Source: Streptomyces sp. DH37 (GTDB lineage Bacteria; Actinomycetota; Actinomycetes; Streptomycetales; Streptomycetaceae). Taken from it: a stretch of 62,142 nt of DNA. The notes under the pieces were generated by a model. That model did no database searches, was not told the origin of the DNA, and saw nothing but the letters and a program-made list of their open reading frames with translations. The stretch's first letter is position 1; every line of letters begins with the position of its first letter. The stretch spans positions 1 through 62,142 of the forward strand of contig NZ_JARVKV010000034.1 in NCBI RefSeq assembly GCF_029813835.1. The letters run 5' to 3'. Position numbers and translations under genes: made by a program. This document shows, in pieces, positions 30,282 through 39,464 of the stretch.

Positions 30282-31583
30282 ATGATGCGTACGCGTCCGC
30301 TGAAGGTGGCGCTGCTGGGCTGTGGGGTCGTCGGCTCAGAGGTGGCGCGCATCATGACGACGCACTCCGAGGACCTCGCCGCCCGGATCGGCGCCCCGGT
30401 CGAACTGGCCGGGGTCGCCGTCCGGCGCCCCGGGAGGGTCCGCGAGGGCATAGCGCCCGAACTGGTCACCACCGACGCCACCGCCCTGGTCAGCCGGGAC
30501 GACGTCGACGTGGTCATCGAGGTCATCGGCGGCATCGAGCCGGCCCGCACCCTGATCACCACCGCCTTCGAGCACGGCGCCAGCGTCGTCACCGCCAACA
30601 AGGCGCTGCTCGCCGAGGACGGCCCGGCCCTCCACGAGGCCGCCGAGAAACACGGGGCGGACCTCTACTACGAGGCCGCCGCCGCCGCCGCGATCCCGCT
30701 GGTGCGCCCGCTGCGCGAGTCCCTGGCGGGCGACAAGGTCAACCGCGTCCTGGGCATCGTCAACGGCACCACCAACTTCATCCTCGACCGCATGGACTCC
30801 ACCGGCGCCGGTTACTCCGAGGCGCTGGACGAGGCCACGGCCCTGGGGTACGCCGAGGCCGACCCGACCGCCGACGTCGAGGGCTTCGACGCCGCCGCCA
30901 AGGCCGCGATCCTGGCCGGGATCGCCTTCCACACCCGCGTCCGCCTGGACGACGTGCACCGCGAGGGCCTCACCGAGGTCACCGCCGCCGACATCGCCTC
31001 CGCGCGGCGCATGGGCTGCACGGTCAAGCTGCTGGCCATCTGCGAGCGGGCCGCCGACGGGCGGTCGGTCACCGCGCGCGTCCACCCGGCGATGATCCCG
31101 CTCACCCATCCGCTCGCCTCCGTCCGCGAGGCGTACAACGCGGTCTTCGTCGAGGCGGAGGCCGCCGGCCAGCTGATGTTCTACGGGCCCGGCGCCGGGG
31201 GCGCGCCCACCGCCTCGGCGGTCCTCGGCGACCTGGTCGCCGTCTGCCGCAACAAGCTCGCCGGCTCCCTGGGGCCGGGGGAGTCCGCCTACGCCCAGCT
31301 CCCCGTGAGCCCGATGGGCGAGGTGGTCACCCGCTACCACATCAGCCTGGACGTCGCCGACAAACCGGGCGTCCTCGCCCAGTGCGCCACCGTCTTCGCC
31401 GAGCACGGGGTCTCCATCGACACCGTGCGCCAGCAGGGCAAGGACGGCCCGGAGGACGGGGCGTCGCTGGTCGTCGTCACCCACCGCGCACCGGACGCCG
31501 CCCTGTCGGCGACCGTCGAGGCGCTGCGCAAACTGGACACCGTACGCGGCGTCGCGAGCATCATGCGGGTCGAAGGGGAATGA
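30282..31583 (+). CDS. hom: homoserine dehydrogenase
   Basis: This 433-aa enzyme reduces aspartate semialdehyde to homoserine, the branch point to threonine and methionine. It has an N-terminal Rossmann motif (Gly-Cys-Gly-Val-Val-Gly), the Asn-Gly-Thr-Thr-Asn-Phe-Ile signature, a catalytic Lys in Ala-Ala-Ala-Lys-Ala, and a C-terminal ACT domain (Ser-Leu-Asp-Val-Ala-Asp-Lys-Pro-Gly-Val-Leu) that allows threonine feedback. ATG 30282 has a GAGG ribosome site; GTG 30264 upstream or ATG 30285 are alternatives. thrC begins 5 bp after the stop. Confidence 0.95.
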   Translation: MMRTRPLKVALLGCGVVGSEVARIMTTHSEDLAARIGAPVELAGVAVRRPGRVREGIAPELVTTDATALVSRDDVDVVIEVIGGIEPARTLITTAFEHGASVVTANKALLAEDGPALHEAAEKHGADLYYEAAAAAAIPLVRPLRESLAGDKVNRVLGIVNGTTNFILDRMDSTGAGYSEALDEATALGYAEADPTADVEGFDAAAKAAILAGIAFHTRVRLDDVHREGLTEVTAADIASARRMGCTVKLLAICERAADGRSVTARVHPAMIPLTHPLASVREAYNAVFVEAEAAGQLMFYGPGAGGAPTASAVLGDLVAVCRNKLAGSLGPGESAYAQLPVSPMGEVVTRYHISLDVADKPGVLAQCATVFAEHGVSIDTVRQQGKDGPEDGASLVVVTHRAPDAALSATVEALRKLDTVRGVASIMRVEGE

Positions 31584-31588
31584 GAGAG

Positions 31589-32710
31589 ATGACCGCCACC
31601 ACCGCCAGCCCTGGCACCGACACTCCTCGCCTGTCCGGCACCCGCCAGTGGCGGGGCATCATCGAGGAGTACCGCGACCGGCTCCCGGTCACCGGCGACA
31701 CGCCCGTCGTCACCCTGCGCGAGGGCGGCACCCCGCTCGTGCCCGCGCAGGTGCTCTCCGAGCGCACCGGCTGCGAGGTCCACCTCAAGGTCGAGGGCGC
31801 CAACCCCACCGGCTCCTTCAAGGACCGCGGGATGACGATGGCCATCAGCCGCGCCAAGGAGGAGGGCGCGCAGGCCGTCATCTGCGCCTCCACCGGCAAC
31901 ACCTCCGCCTCGGCCGCCGCCTACGCGGTGCGCGCCGGGATGGTCTGCGCCGTGCTGGTGCCGCAGGGCAAGATCGCGCTGGGCAAGATGGGCCAGGCGC
32001 TGGTGCACGGCGCCCGCATCCTCCAGGTCGACGGCAACTTCGACGACTGCCTCACCCTGGCCCGCGGCCTGTCCGACAACTACCCGGTGGCGCTGGTCAA
32101 CTCGGTCAACCCGGTGCGGATCGAGGGCCAGAAGACCGCCGCCTTCGAGATCGTCGACATGCTCGGCGACGCCCCCGACATCCACGTCCTGCCGGTCGGC
32201 AACGCGGGCAACATCACCGCCTACTGGAGGGGCTACCGGGAGTACGCGGCCCCCGGCCCCGACGGCGGCGTCCACGCCTCCCGCACGCCGCGGATGTGGG
32301 GCTTCCAGGCGTCCGGCTCGGCGCCCATCGTGCGGGGCGAGCCGGTCAAGGACCCGCGCACCATCGCCACCGCCATCCGCATCGGCAACCCGGCCTCCTG
32401 GGAGCGCGCGGAGGCCGCCCGCGACGAGTCCGGCGGGCTCATCGACGAGGTGACGGACCGTCAGATCCTGGCCGCCTACCGGCTGCTGGCCGCGCAGGAG
32501 GGCGTCTTCGTCGAGCCGGCCTCGGCCGCCTCGGTCGCCGGCCTGCTGAAGGCCGCCGAGCAGGGGAAGGTCGACCCGGGGCAGCGGATCGTCTGCACCG
32601 TCACCGGCAACGGCCTGAAGGACCCGGACTGGGCGGTGCAGGGCGCTCCGCAGCCGATCGTCGTCCCGGTCGACGCGGGCGCCGCCGCCCAGCGCCTCGG
32701 CCTGGCGTGA
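31589..32710 (+). CDS. thrC: threonine synthase
   Basis: This 373-aa PLP enzyme converts O-phosphohomoserine to threonine. The PLP lysine is in Asn-Pro-Thr-Gly-Ser-Phe-Lys-Asp-Arg-Gly, with Ser-Thr-Gly-Asn-Thr-Ser binding substrate and Gly-Asn-Ala-Gly-Asn binding phosphate. ATG 31589 is favoured over ATG 31580 because the AAGGGG ribosome site is about 10 bases upstream of it. It directly follows hom and both should be one transcript, with a hairpin (32732-32774) separating them from thrB. Confidence 0.95.
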   Translation: MTATTASPGTDTPRLSGTRQWRGIIEEYRDRLPVTGDTPVVTLREGGTPLVPAQVLSERTGCEVHLKVEGANPTGSFKDRGMTMAISRAKEEGAQAVICASTGNTSASAAAYAVRAGMVCAVLVPQGKIALGKMGQALVHGARILQVDGNFDDCLTLARGLSDNYPVALVNSVNPVRIEGQKTAAFEIVDMLGDAPDIHVLPVGNAGNITAYWRGYREYAAPGPDGGVHASRTPRMWGFQASGSAPIVRGEPVKDPRTIATAIRIGNPASWERAEAARDESGGLIDEVTDRQILAAYRLLAAQEGVFVEPASAASVAGLLKAAEQGKVDPGQRIVCTVTGNGLKDPDWAVQGAPQPIVVPVDAGAAAQRLGLA

Positions 32711-32731
32711 GGGCGCGGCACGCGTGACGTC

Positions 32732-32774
32732 CGTGCCGGGGCGCGGCGCCCGAGGGCTGCCGCGCCCCGGCACG
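32732..32774 (+). terminator. hairpin between thrC and thrB
   Basis: CGTGCCGGGGCGCGGC pairs fully with GCCGCGCCCCGGCACG around an 11-base loop, 22 bases past the thrC stop. It is likely to end or reduce transcription before thrB. Confidence 0.7.
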
Positions 32775-33095
32775 GGGGCGCATCATCAGCGCGCGACACG
32801 CATCGTGCGCCTCCCATACGCCCTGTACCGCCACCGAACCGTCCTTCGATAGGGTGGGAGTACGTCCCGACCTGTCGTACGGCATGTGCCAGAGGTCAGC
32901 GGACCGGTCCGGCTCTCAGCCGCGGTTCCCGGAGACGTCGCGTTGTGCGTCCTCGACCCGCACCAGACCGGCATCCGACCAGAATCCGACCGAGCGCCGA
33001 ACCCCGACCCGATCCCGACCGAACCCCGAGTAGCCCCCGAGCAGCACAGTCCCGCAGTCCTCCAGGACAGCCACACCAAGGAGAGTCATCGAGCG
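32775..33095 (+). promoter_or_regulatory. thrB upstream region
   Basis: The 321 bp after the hairpin contain no supported gene. TAGGGT at 32850-32855 is a possible -10 without a well-spaced -35. AAGGAGAG just before ATG 33096 is the ribosome site. Confidence 0.35.
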
Positions 33096-34022
33096 ATGGC
33101 CGGTCCCGCGTTCCGCGCCGCCGCCGTCCGGGTGCGCACCCCCGCCACCAGCGCAAACCTCGGTCCCGGCTTCGACGCCCTCGGTCTGGCCCTGGGCCTG
33201 TACGACGACGTCGTGGTCCGCGTCGCCGACTCCGGACTGCACATCGACATCGCGGGCGAGGGCGCCGACACCCTGCCCCGCGACGAGAGCCACCTGCTCG
33301 TACGCTCCCTGCGCACGGCCTTCGACCTGCTGGGCGGCCAGCCGCGCGGCCTGGAGGTCGTCTGCGCCAACCGCATCCCGCACGGCCGCGGCCTGGGCTC
33401 CTCCTCCGCCGCCATCTGCGCGGGCATCATCGCCGCCCGCGCGGTGACCACCGGTGGCGCCGAGAAGCTCGACGACACCGCCCTGCTGGAGCTGGCGACG
33501 GAGATAGAGGGGCACCCCGACAACGTGGCGGCCTGCCTGCTCGGCGGCTTCACCCTCGCCTGGACGGACGGCGGCGCGGCCCGGGCCGTCAGGATGGACC
33601 CGGCCCCCACCGTCGTCCCGGTGGTCTTCGTCCCCGACCGGCCGGTGCTCACCGAGACCGCCCGCGGACTGCTGCCCCGCACCGTCCCCCACGTGGACGC
33701 CGCCGCGAACGCCGGCCGCGCGGCGCTGCTCGTCGAGGCGCTGACCCGCCGCCCCGAACTGCTCCTGCCCGCCACCGAGGACCGGCTCCACCAGGAGTAC
33801 CGCGCCCCCGCGATGGAGGAGAGCGTGGAGCTGGTGCACCGGCTGCGCGCCGACGGAGTGCCCGCGGTCATCTCCGGCGCGGGACCCACGGTGCTCGCGC
33901 TGGTGGACGACGGCACGGCCGACAAGGTCGCACGCCTCGCGGGCGACGGCTGGGCGGCCAACCGGCTGTCCCTCGACACGGCGGGAGCCGGTGTGCTGCC
34001 GCTGGCCGGCACGGGCCGGTGA
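33096..34022 (+). CDS. thrB: homoserine kinase
   Basis: This 308-aa GHMP kinase phosphorylates homoserine for threonine synthesis. It has an N-terminal Ala-Thr-Ser-Ala-Asn-Leu-Gly-Pro-Gly-Phe-Asp segment, the ATP-binding Gly-Arg-Gly-Leu-Gly-Ser-Ser-Ser-Ala motif and a C-terminal Ile-Ser-Gly-Ala-Gly-Pro-Thr motif. The frame is open upstream to 32886, but ATG 33096 has a strong AAGGAGAG site and starts the conserved part, so I use it. It completes the hom-thrC-thrB cluster, with its own probable promoter after the hairpin at 32732. Confidence 0.95.
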   Translation: MAGPAFRAAAVRVRTPATSANLGPGFDALGLALGLYDDVVVRVADSGLHIDIAGEGADTLPRDESHLLVRSLRTAFDLLGGQPRGLEVVCANRIPHGRGLGSSSAAICAGIIAARAVTTGGAEKLDDTALLELATEIEGHPDNVAACLLGGFTLAWTDGGAARAVRMDPAPTVVPVVFVPDRPVLTETARGLLPRTVPHVDAAANAGRAALLVEALTRRPELLLPATEDRLHQEYRAPAMEESVELVHRLRADGVPAVISGAGPTVLALVDDGTADKVARLAGDGWAANRLSLDTAGAGVLPLAGTGR

Positions 34023-34415
34023 CACGAATGCGGGCCTCGGAGAGGGGGAATGTTTGTTGGGTCCGGTAGTGTTAACCTCAAGTCTGCACTCGCAGCCTCC
34101 TGGGACGACCCGAGGGCGGTGCGGTGCTCTCCGTGATCCCATGGGTACAGTCCCACACGGGACCACTCCTTCTTCCGGGAGCCTCCAGAACTGCCTGAGC
34201 AGCCTGCCGAGCAGTGTCGAGCTCGCTCCGGAACGGCGTGATTGACGCACGTCATCCCTTCACGCCACACCACGTATCGATTATGTACTGATTCCTCCGC
34301 CGTACATCCAGGCGGAACCACCGCCCCGGCCCGGTCGAGACGAAGACCGCAGCCGGACAGCACAACCGGTCGCCGAGCCAGACAGGCCGACGCCCGCTCC
34401 AGGGAAGGACCCTTC
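34023..34415 (+). promoter_or_regulatory. long rho leader
   Basis: The 393 bp before rho hold no supported gene. TAGTGT at 34067-34072 is a possible -10, which would leave a leader of about 340 nt. Long leaders are common for rho, which is often autoregulated by early termination. Confidence 0.4.
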
Positions 34416-36401
34416 GTGAGCGATACCACCGATCTGATGGGCGTGGACGCCGCCGAAGCCGCCGCGCCCGCCACGGACGCTCCTGCCGCGCCCGCATCCG
34501 GTGCCGCCCCCAGGCGTCGCCGCTCCGGCACGGGCCTCGAGGGCATGGTTCTCGCCGAGCTTCAGCAGGTCGCCTCCGGCCTCGGCATCAAGGGCACGGC
34601 GCGGATGCGCAAGAGCCAGCTGATCGAGACCATCCGGGCCAAGCAGGCCGAGAACGGCTCGGGCTCCGCCCCCGCCGCCGCCGAGGCCCCGGCCGCCCCC
34701 GCCGAGAGCAAGCCGCGCCGCCGCGCGACCTCCAAGGCGCGTACGGGCGAGAGTGCCGAGAGCGCAGGTGAAGCCGCTCAGCAGCAGATCGACATCCCCG
34801 GCCAGCCCGTCAGCGACGAGCCCGCCGGCGAGCGCCGCCGCCGCGGCAAGGGCGACGGCAGGAGCGCCGAGACCCCGGCCGCCGCGGACGGCGACGACAG
34901 GTCCGCCGAGAACAGGGGCGACGGCGCCAAGGGCGCCGACGGCAAGCAGGACAAGGGCGGCGACCGCCAGGGCGGCAAGGGCCGCCAGCGCGACCGCCGC
35001 ACCAAGGACGGCGGCCAGCAGCAGGGCCAGGACGGCGGCAGCCGCCAGGGCCGCGGCGACCGCGACAGCCGCGGTGACCGTGACAGCCGTGGTGACCGCG
35101 ACAGTCGTGGTGACCGCGACGGCCGTGGTGACCGTGACAGTCGTGGTGACCGCGACGACGACTTCGAGGGCGGTCGCCGGGGCCGCCGGGGCCGTTACCG
35201 CGACCGCCGGGGCCGCCGGGGCCGCGACGACTTCGCCGCCGAGCCGCAGGTCTCCGAGGACGACGTCCTGATCCCGGTCGCCGGAATCCTGGACATCCTC
35301 GACAACTACGCGTTCGTGCGCACCTCCGGCTACCTGCCGGGCCCGAACGACGTGTACGTCTCCCTCGCCCAGGTCCGCAAGAACGGCCTGCGCAAGGGCG
35401 ACCACGTCACCGGCGCGGTCCGCCAGCCGCGCGAGGGCGAGCGGCGCGAGAAGTTCAACGCGCTGGTCCGCCTGGACTCGGTCAACGGCATGTCGCCCGA
35501 GAACGGCAAGGGCCGCCCCGAGTTCGGCAAGCTCACCCCGCTGTACCCGCAGGAGCGGCTGCGGCTGGAGACCGAGCCGGGCCACCTCACCTCGCGGATC
35601 ATCGACCTGGTCTCGCCCATCGGCAAGGGCCAGCGCGGTCTGATCGTGGCCCCGCCGAAGGCGGGCAAGACCACGGTCCTGCAGTCGATCGCCAACTCCA
35701 TCACCCGCAACAACCCCGAGTGCCACCTGATGGTCGTGCTCGTGGACGAGCGGCCGGAGGAGGTCACCGACATGCAGCGGTCGGTCAAGGGCGAGGTCAT
35801 CTCCTCGACCTTCGACCGCCCCGCCGAGGACCACACCACCATCGCCGAGCTGGCCATCGAGCGGGCCAAGCGGCTGGTGGAGCTCGGCCACGACGTGGTG
35901 GTGCTGCTGGACAACATCACCCGTCTGGGCCGCGCGTACAACCTGGCCGCCCCGGCGTCGGGCCGCATCCTGTCCGGCGGTGTCGACTCCACCGCGCTCT
36001 ACCCGCCGAAGAAGTTCTTCGGCGCCGCGCGGAACATCGAGGACGGCGGCTCCCTGACGATCCTGGCCGCCGCGCTGGTCGAGACCGGCTCGCGGATGGA
36101 CGAGGTGATCTTCGAGGAGTTCAAGGGCACCGGCAACATGGAGCTCAAGCTCGACCGGAAGCTCGCCGACAAGCGGATCTTCCCGGCGGTGGACGTCGAC
36201 GCGTCCGGCACCCGCAAGGAGGAGATCCTGATGGGCGCCGACGAGCTGGGCATCGTCTGGAAGCTGCGGCGCGTCCTGCACGCGCTGGACCAGCAGCAGG
36301 CCATCGAGCTGCTGCTGGACAAGATGAAGCAGACGAAGTCGAACGCCGAGTTCCTGATGCAGATCCAGAAGACGACGCCGGCGCCGGGCAACGGCGACTG
36401 A
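34416..36401 (+). CDS. rho: transcription termination factor Rho
   Basis: This 661-aa hexameric RNA helicase ends transcription. GTG 34416 with GGGAAGGA upstream is chosen over earlier in-frame starts. The N-terminal Rho-N-like helical part (Leu-Glu-Gly-Met-Val-Leu-Ala-Glu-Leu) is followed by a very long Arg/Gly/Asp-rich insertion (about residues 90-275), including GDRDSR repeats typical of actinobacterial Rho. Then come the cold-shock RNA-binding domain, the P-loop Pro-Lys-Ala-Gly-Lys-Thr, Walker B Val-Val-Val-Leu-Leu-Asp-Asn and the R-loop region. The insertion binds RNA and lets Rho act on structured high-GC transcripts. A terminator follows. Confidence 0.97.
   Translation: MSDTTDLMGVDAAEAAAPATDAPAAPASGAAPRRRRSGTGLEGMVLAELQQVASGLGIKGTARMRKSQLIETIRAKQAENGSGSAPAAAEAPAAPAESKPRRRATSKARTGESAESAGEAAQQQIDIPGQPVSDEPAGERRRRGKGDGRSAETPAAADGDDRSAENRGDGAKGADGKQDKGGDRQGGKGRQRDRRTKDGGQQQGQDGGSRQGRGDRDSRGDRDSRGDRDSRGDRDGRGDRDSRGDRDDDFEGGRRGRRGRYRDRRGRRGRDDFAAEPQVSEDDVLIPVAGILDILDNYAFVRTSGYLPGPNDVYVSLAQVRKNGLRKGDHVTGAVRQPREGERREKFNALVRLDSVNGMSPENGKGRPEFGKLTPLYPQERLRLETEPGHLTSRIIDLVSPIGKGQRGLIVAPPKAGKTTVLQSIANSITRNNPECHLMVVLVDERPEEVTDMQRSVKGEVISSTFDRPAEDHTTIAELAIERAKRLVELGHDVVVLLDNITRLGRAYNLAAPASGRILSGGVDSTALYPPKKFFGAARNIEDGGSLTILAAALVETGSRMDEVIFEEFKGTGNMELKLDRKLADKRIFPAVDVDASGTRKEEILMGADELGIVWKLRRVLHALDQQQAIELLLDKMKQTKSNAEFLMQIQKTTPAPGNGD
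35055..35159 (+). repeat. 18-bp tandem repeats in rho
   Basis: Five full and one partial unit of 18 bp (GGTGACCGCGACAGCCGT and variants) encode Gly-Asp-Arg-Asp-Ser-Arg. The copy number should vary between strains by slippage. Confidence 0.9.
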
Positions 36402-36448
36402 GCGGAGTCCGGCGGATTCCGGTCCGGCGGGCGGAGCCCGCGGAGCAC

Positions 36449-36496
36449 CACGGCGAGGGCCGTCCCACCACGCACGGTGGGGCGGCCCTCGCCGTG
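36449..36496 (+). terminator. terminator after rho
   Basis: CACGGCGAGGGCCGTCCCACC pairs almost fully with GGTGGGGCGGCCCTCGCCGTG (one bulge) 47 bases past the rho stop. Confidence 0.8.
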
Positions 36497-36546
36497 TGCC
36501 ACCAGCCGTGCGCCGCCAGCCGTGTGCCACCAGCCGTGTGCCACCA
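36491..36546. repeat. four 14-bp tandem repeats after rho
   Basis: The units are GCCGTGTGCCACCA, GCCGTGCGCCGCCA, then GCCGTGTGCCACCA twice. They begin in the right arm of the terminator. The rest of the gap to 36749 shows no gene. Confidence 0.85.
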
Positions 36547-36749
36547 CCGCCGAGCCCCGCCGGGACCGCCGCCCGGAAGGAGGCGCGGAGTGATCGGGCC
36601 CGATCCGGGTACGCCGTCGCAGGAGAGGAGACCCCTCGCCGACCGTTGCCCGTCCGGCCGGATCCGTCCGGCGGCTTCCGGGACGTTGGCCGGCCTCTTC
36701 GCGGAGCCCCGGACGCAGCAGGGGGGACGCACGGCAGACGAGGAACGAC

Positions 36750-37865
36750 ATGGCGGACGACGACACCACCGGCGACGACAAGGGAAGCGGCAGGGCGGGG
36801 GAGCGCGAGAGCCCGCACCGGCGGCGCAGGGCGCTGTACGCCGCCGTCTGGGCCACGGTCGGCGCCCTGGTGCTGGCCGGGGGCGGGCTCGGGCTCGTCT
36901 ACTTCAGGATCACCGACAACATCGCCGGCATCGACATCGACTCCGCCCTGGGCCCCGACCGGCCCGCGGACGTCCCCGACGGCTCGCTGGACATCCTCCT
37001 CCTCGGCTCCGACACCCGCTCCGGGAAGAACTCCCGCTACGGCCGCGACGACGGCACCGCCCGCTCCGACACCGCGATGATCGTGCACATCAACGAGGCG
37101 CACGACCGGGCCAGCGTCGTCTCCATCCCCCGCGACACCCTCGTCCAGCGGCCCGAGTGCGAGAAGACCGGCGGCGGCACGGCCCCCGCCGCGCGGCGGG
37201 CGATGTTCAACCAGGCGTACGAGGTCGGCGGCCCCGCCTGCGCCGTCAGGACGGTCGAGTCGATGACCGGCATCCGCATGGACCACTACGTCGAGCTCGA
37301 CTTCACCGGCTTCAAGAAGGTGATCGACGAACTGGGCGGGGTGGAGGTCACCGTCAAGGAGCCGATCGAGGACGACGACAGCCGTCTGAGCCTGGAACCG
37401 GGCCGCCACACCCTGGACGGCGAGCAGGCCCTCGCCCTGGTCCGCACCCGCAAGAGCATCGGCAACGGCAGCGACCTGGGCCGCATAAAGCTCCAGCACG
37501 CCTTCGTCAGGGCGCTCGCCGACCGGGTCGGGAGCGTCGGGGTGTTCTCCGACCCCAAGAGGACCTACGACCTGCTCGACACCGTCACCTCCCACCTCAC
37601 CACCGACTCCGCCCTGGCCTCGGCCGCCGATCTGGCCGGCCTGGCCAGGACCGTGGAGCACATCGACCCGGAGGACATCGAGATGGTCACCCTGCCGGTG
37701 CGCTACTCCTCCGCCGACCCCAACCGGGTGGTGCCGATCGGGGTGCAGACGGAGCGGATCTGGGACGCGCTCAAGGCGGACCGGCCGATCCCCGACTCCG
37801 TCACCAAGGGGTCGGCGGCCGAGGACGTCCGGAAGGGCGCCGGGGCGGTCGAGGCCGCGGAATAA
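36750..37865 (+). CDS. LytR-CpsA-Psr (LCP) family cell-wall glycopolymer ligase
   Basis: This 371-aa membrane protein has a short charged cytoplasmic start, one transmembrane helix (about 28-50) and an extracellular LCP domain. The domain has the conserved Leu-Leu-Leu-Gly-Ser-Asp-Thr-Arg start, Arg-Ser-Asp-Thr, Val-Ser-Ile-Pro-Arg-Asp-Thr and Arg-Thr-Arg-Lys motifs that bind the polyprenyl pyrophosphate head. LCP enzymes attach teichoic acid-like polymers or other glycopolymers to peptidoglycan. The WecA/TagO-like gene at 41741 would make the lipid-linked precursor. ATG 36750. Confidence 0.92.
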   Translation: MADDDTTGDDKGSGRAGERESPHRRRRALYAAVWATVGALVLAGGGLGLVYFRITDNIAGIDIDSALGPDRPADVPDGSLDILLLGSDTRSGKNSRYGRDDGTARSDTAMIVHINEAHDRASVVSIPRDTLVQRPECEKTGGGTAPAARRAMFNQAYEVGGPACAVRTVESMTGIRMDHYVELDFTGFKKVIDELGGVEVTVKEPIEDDDSRLSLEPGRHTLDGEQALALVRTRKSIGNGSDLGRIKLQHAFVRALADRVGSVGVFSDPKRTYDLLDTVTSHLTTDSALASAADLAGLARTVEHIDPEDIEMVTLPVRYSSADPNRVVPIGVQTERIWDALKADRPIPDSVTKGSAAEDVRKGAGAVEAAE

Positions 37866-38017
37866 CCTCCGCCGCCCCCTGGTTTTGGGAGGTGCGGCCA
37901 GTAGTGGCAGACTGGTGCGTCGGTCCCGGTTCACGCGCAGGCAGCCACCCTCGCCGCCCGCCATCGGGCGCGAGGAGCCGGTGCGACCCGGAACCCTCCC
38001 GATACCTAGGAGAGACC

Positions 38018-38245
38018 TTGAAGCGCGACATCCACCCGGAGTACGTGGAGACCCAGGTCAGCTGCACCTGCGGGAACTCCTTCACCACCCGTAGCACCGT
38101 CACCGAGGGCGCCATCCGCGCCGACGTGTGCTCCGCGTGCCACCCGTTCTACACGGGCAAGCAGAAGATCCTCGACACCGGTGGCCGCGTGGCCCGCTTC
38201 GAGGCCCGCTTCGGCAAGAACGCCGGGTCGAGGAACAAGAAGTAG
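38018..38245 (+). CDS. rpmE: 50S ribosomal protein L31 (zinc form)
   Basis: This 75-aa protein starts at TTG 38018 with a strong AGGAGAG site; no ATG or GTG fits. It is the Cys-containing type: Ser-Cys-Thr-Cys-Gly near residue 16 and Val-Cys-Ser-Ala-Cys near 38 form a zinc site. Streptomyces genomes often also carry a zinc-free paralogue controlled by Zur. The usual place, between the rho/LCP genes and prfA, is kept. It is followed by an intrinsic terminator. Confidence 0.97.
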   Translation: MKRDIHPEYVETQVSCTCGNSFTTRSTVTEGAIRADVCSACHPFYTGKQKILDTGGRVARFEARFGKNAGSRNKK

Positions 38246-38253
38246 CGACCCCG

Positions 38254-38301
38254 AACGCCGGTCCTCGGCCGTCCCGTCCAGGACGGCCGGACCGGCGTTT
38301 T
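38254..38301 (+). terminator. intrinsic terminator after rpmE
   Basis: AACGCCGGTCC and GGACCGGCGTT pair around an inner CGGCCGTCC/GGACGGCCG stem and are followed by TT, within TTTT. Confidence 0.88.
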
Positions 38302-38341
38302 GCCGTCCCGGCAGCCCCCTCCCCACACGAAGGACTCAACG

Positions 38342-39412
38342 ATGTTCGAGGCGGTCGAGGAACTGATCGGTGAGCACGCCGACCTCGAGAAGCGGCTCGC
38401 CGATCCCGCCGTCCACGCCGACCAGGCCAACGCCCGCAGGCTCAACAAGCGCTACGCCGAGCTGACCCCGATCGTGGGCGCGTACCACGCCTGGAGGCGC
38501 ACCGGCGACGACATCGCCACGGCCCGGGAGCTGGCCGCCGACGACCCGGACTTCGCCGCCGAGGTCAAGGAGCTGGAGACCCAGCGCGAGGAGCTCACCG
38601 AGCGGCTGCGGCTGCTGCTGGTCCCGCGCGACCCCAGCGACGACAAGGACGTCATCCTGGAGATCAAGGCGGGCGAGGGCGGCGAGGAGTCCGCGCTGTT
38701 CGCCGGCGACCTGCTGCGCATGTACCTGCGCTACGCCGAGCGGCAGGGCTGGAAGACCGAGGTCATCGACGCCAACGAGTCCGACCTCGGCGGCTACAAG
38801 GACGTCCGGGTCGCGGTGAAGGCCAAGGGCAACGCGGAGCCCGGCCAGGGCGTGTGGGCCCGGCTGAAGTACGAGGGCGGCGTCCACCGGGTCCAGCGGG
38901 TGCCCGCCACCGAGTCCCAGGGCCGCATCCACACCTCCGCCGCCGGCGTGCTCGTCCTCCCCGAGGCCGAGGAGGTCGACGTGGAGATCAACCCGAACGA
39001 CCTGCGGATCGACGTCTACCGCTCCTCCGGGCCCGGCGGCCAGTCCGTGAACACCACCGACTCCGCCGTGCGCATCACCCACGTGCCCACCGGCATCGTC
39101 GTCTCCTGCCAGAACGAGAAGAGCCAGCTGCAGAACAAGGAGCAGGCGCTGCGCATCCTGCGCGCCCGGCTGCTGGCGGTGGCCCAGGAGGAGGCGGAGA
39201 AGGAGGCGTCGGACGCGCGCCGCAGCCAGGTGCGTACGGTGGACCGGTCGGAGCGCATCCGCACCTACAACTTCCCGGAGAACCGGATCTCGGACCACCG
39301 GGTGGGATTCAAGGCGTACAACCTGGACCAGGTGCTGGACGGCGACCTGGGCGCGGTGATCCAGGCGTGCGTGGACGCCGACTCCGCGGCCAAGCTGGCC
39401 GCGGCGCAGTAA
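38342..39412 (+). CDS. prfA: peptide chain release factor 1
   Basis: This 356-aa factor ends translation at UAA and UAG. The catalytic Gly-Gly-Gln is in Ser-Gly-Pro-Gly-Gly-Gln-Ser-Val-Asn, and the stop-codon recognition loop with Pro-Ala-Thr lies in Val-Pro-Ala-Thr-Glu-Ser-Gln. Length and motif order are those of RF1. It is followed 52 bp later by prmC, which methylates the Gln of GGQ. Confidence 0.97.
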   Translation: MFEAVEELIGEHADLEKRLADPAVHADQANARRLNKRYAELTPIVGAYHAWRRTGDDIATARELAADDPDFAAEVKELETQREELTERLRLLLVPRDPSDDKDVILEIKAGEGGEESALFAGDLLRMYLRYAERQGWKTEVIDANESDLGGYKDVRVAVKAKGNAEPGQGVWARLKYEGGVHRVQRVPATESQGRIHTSAAGVLVLPEAEEVDVEINPNDLRIDVYRSSGPGGQSVNTTDSAVRITHVPTGIVVSCQNEKSQLQNKEQALRILRARLLAVAQEEAEKEASDARRSQVRTVDRSERIRTYNFPENRISDHRVGFKAYNLDQVLDGDLGAVIQACVDADSAAKLAAAQ

Positions 39413-39464
39413 CCGCACGGCGCCCCGCCCCGGGGCGCGCAGCGACGGGTGGAGGACGAGGAAC

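Noticed and set aside
35055..35159. CRISPR-like array
   Set aside because: The 18-bp units are contiguous, without spacers, and encode a protein repeat. No CRISPR array was seen anywhere in the window.
34281..37964. 1,227-codon minus-strand frame opposite rho and LCP
   Set aside because: It is an antisense GC-bias artefact; rho and LCP are unmistakable on the plus strand.
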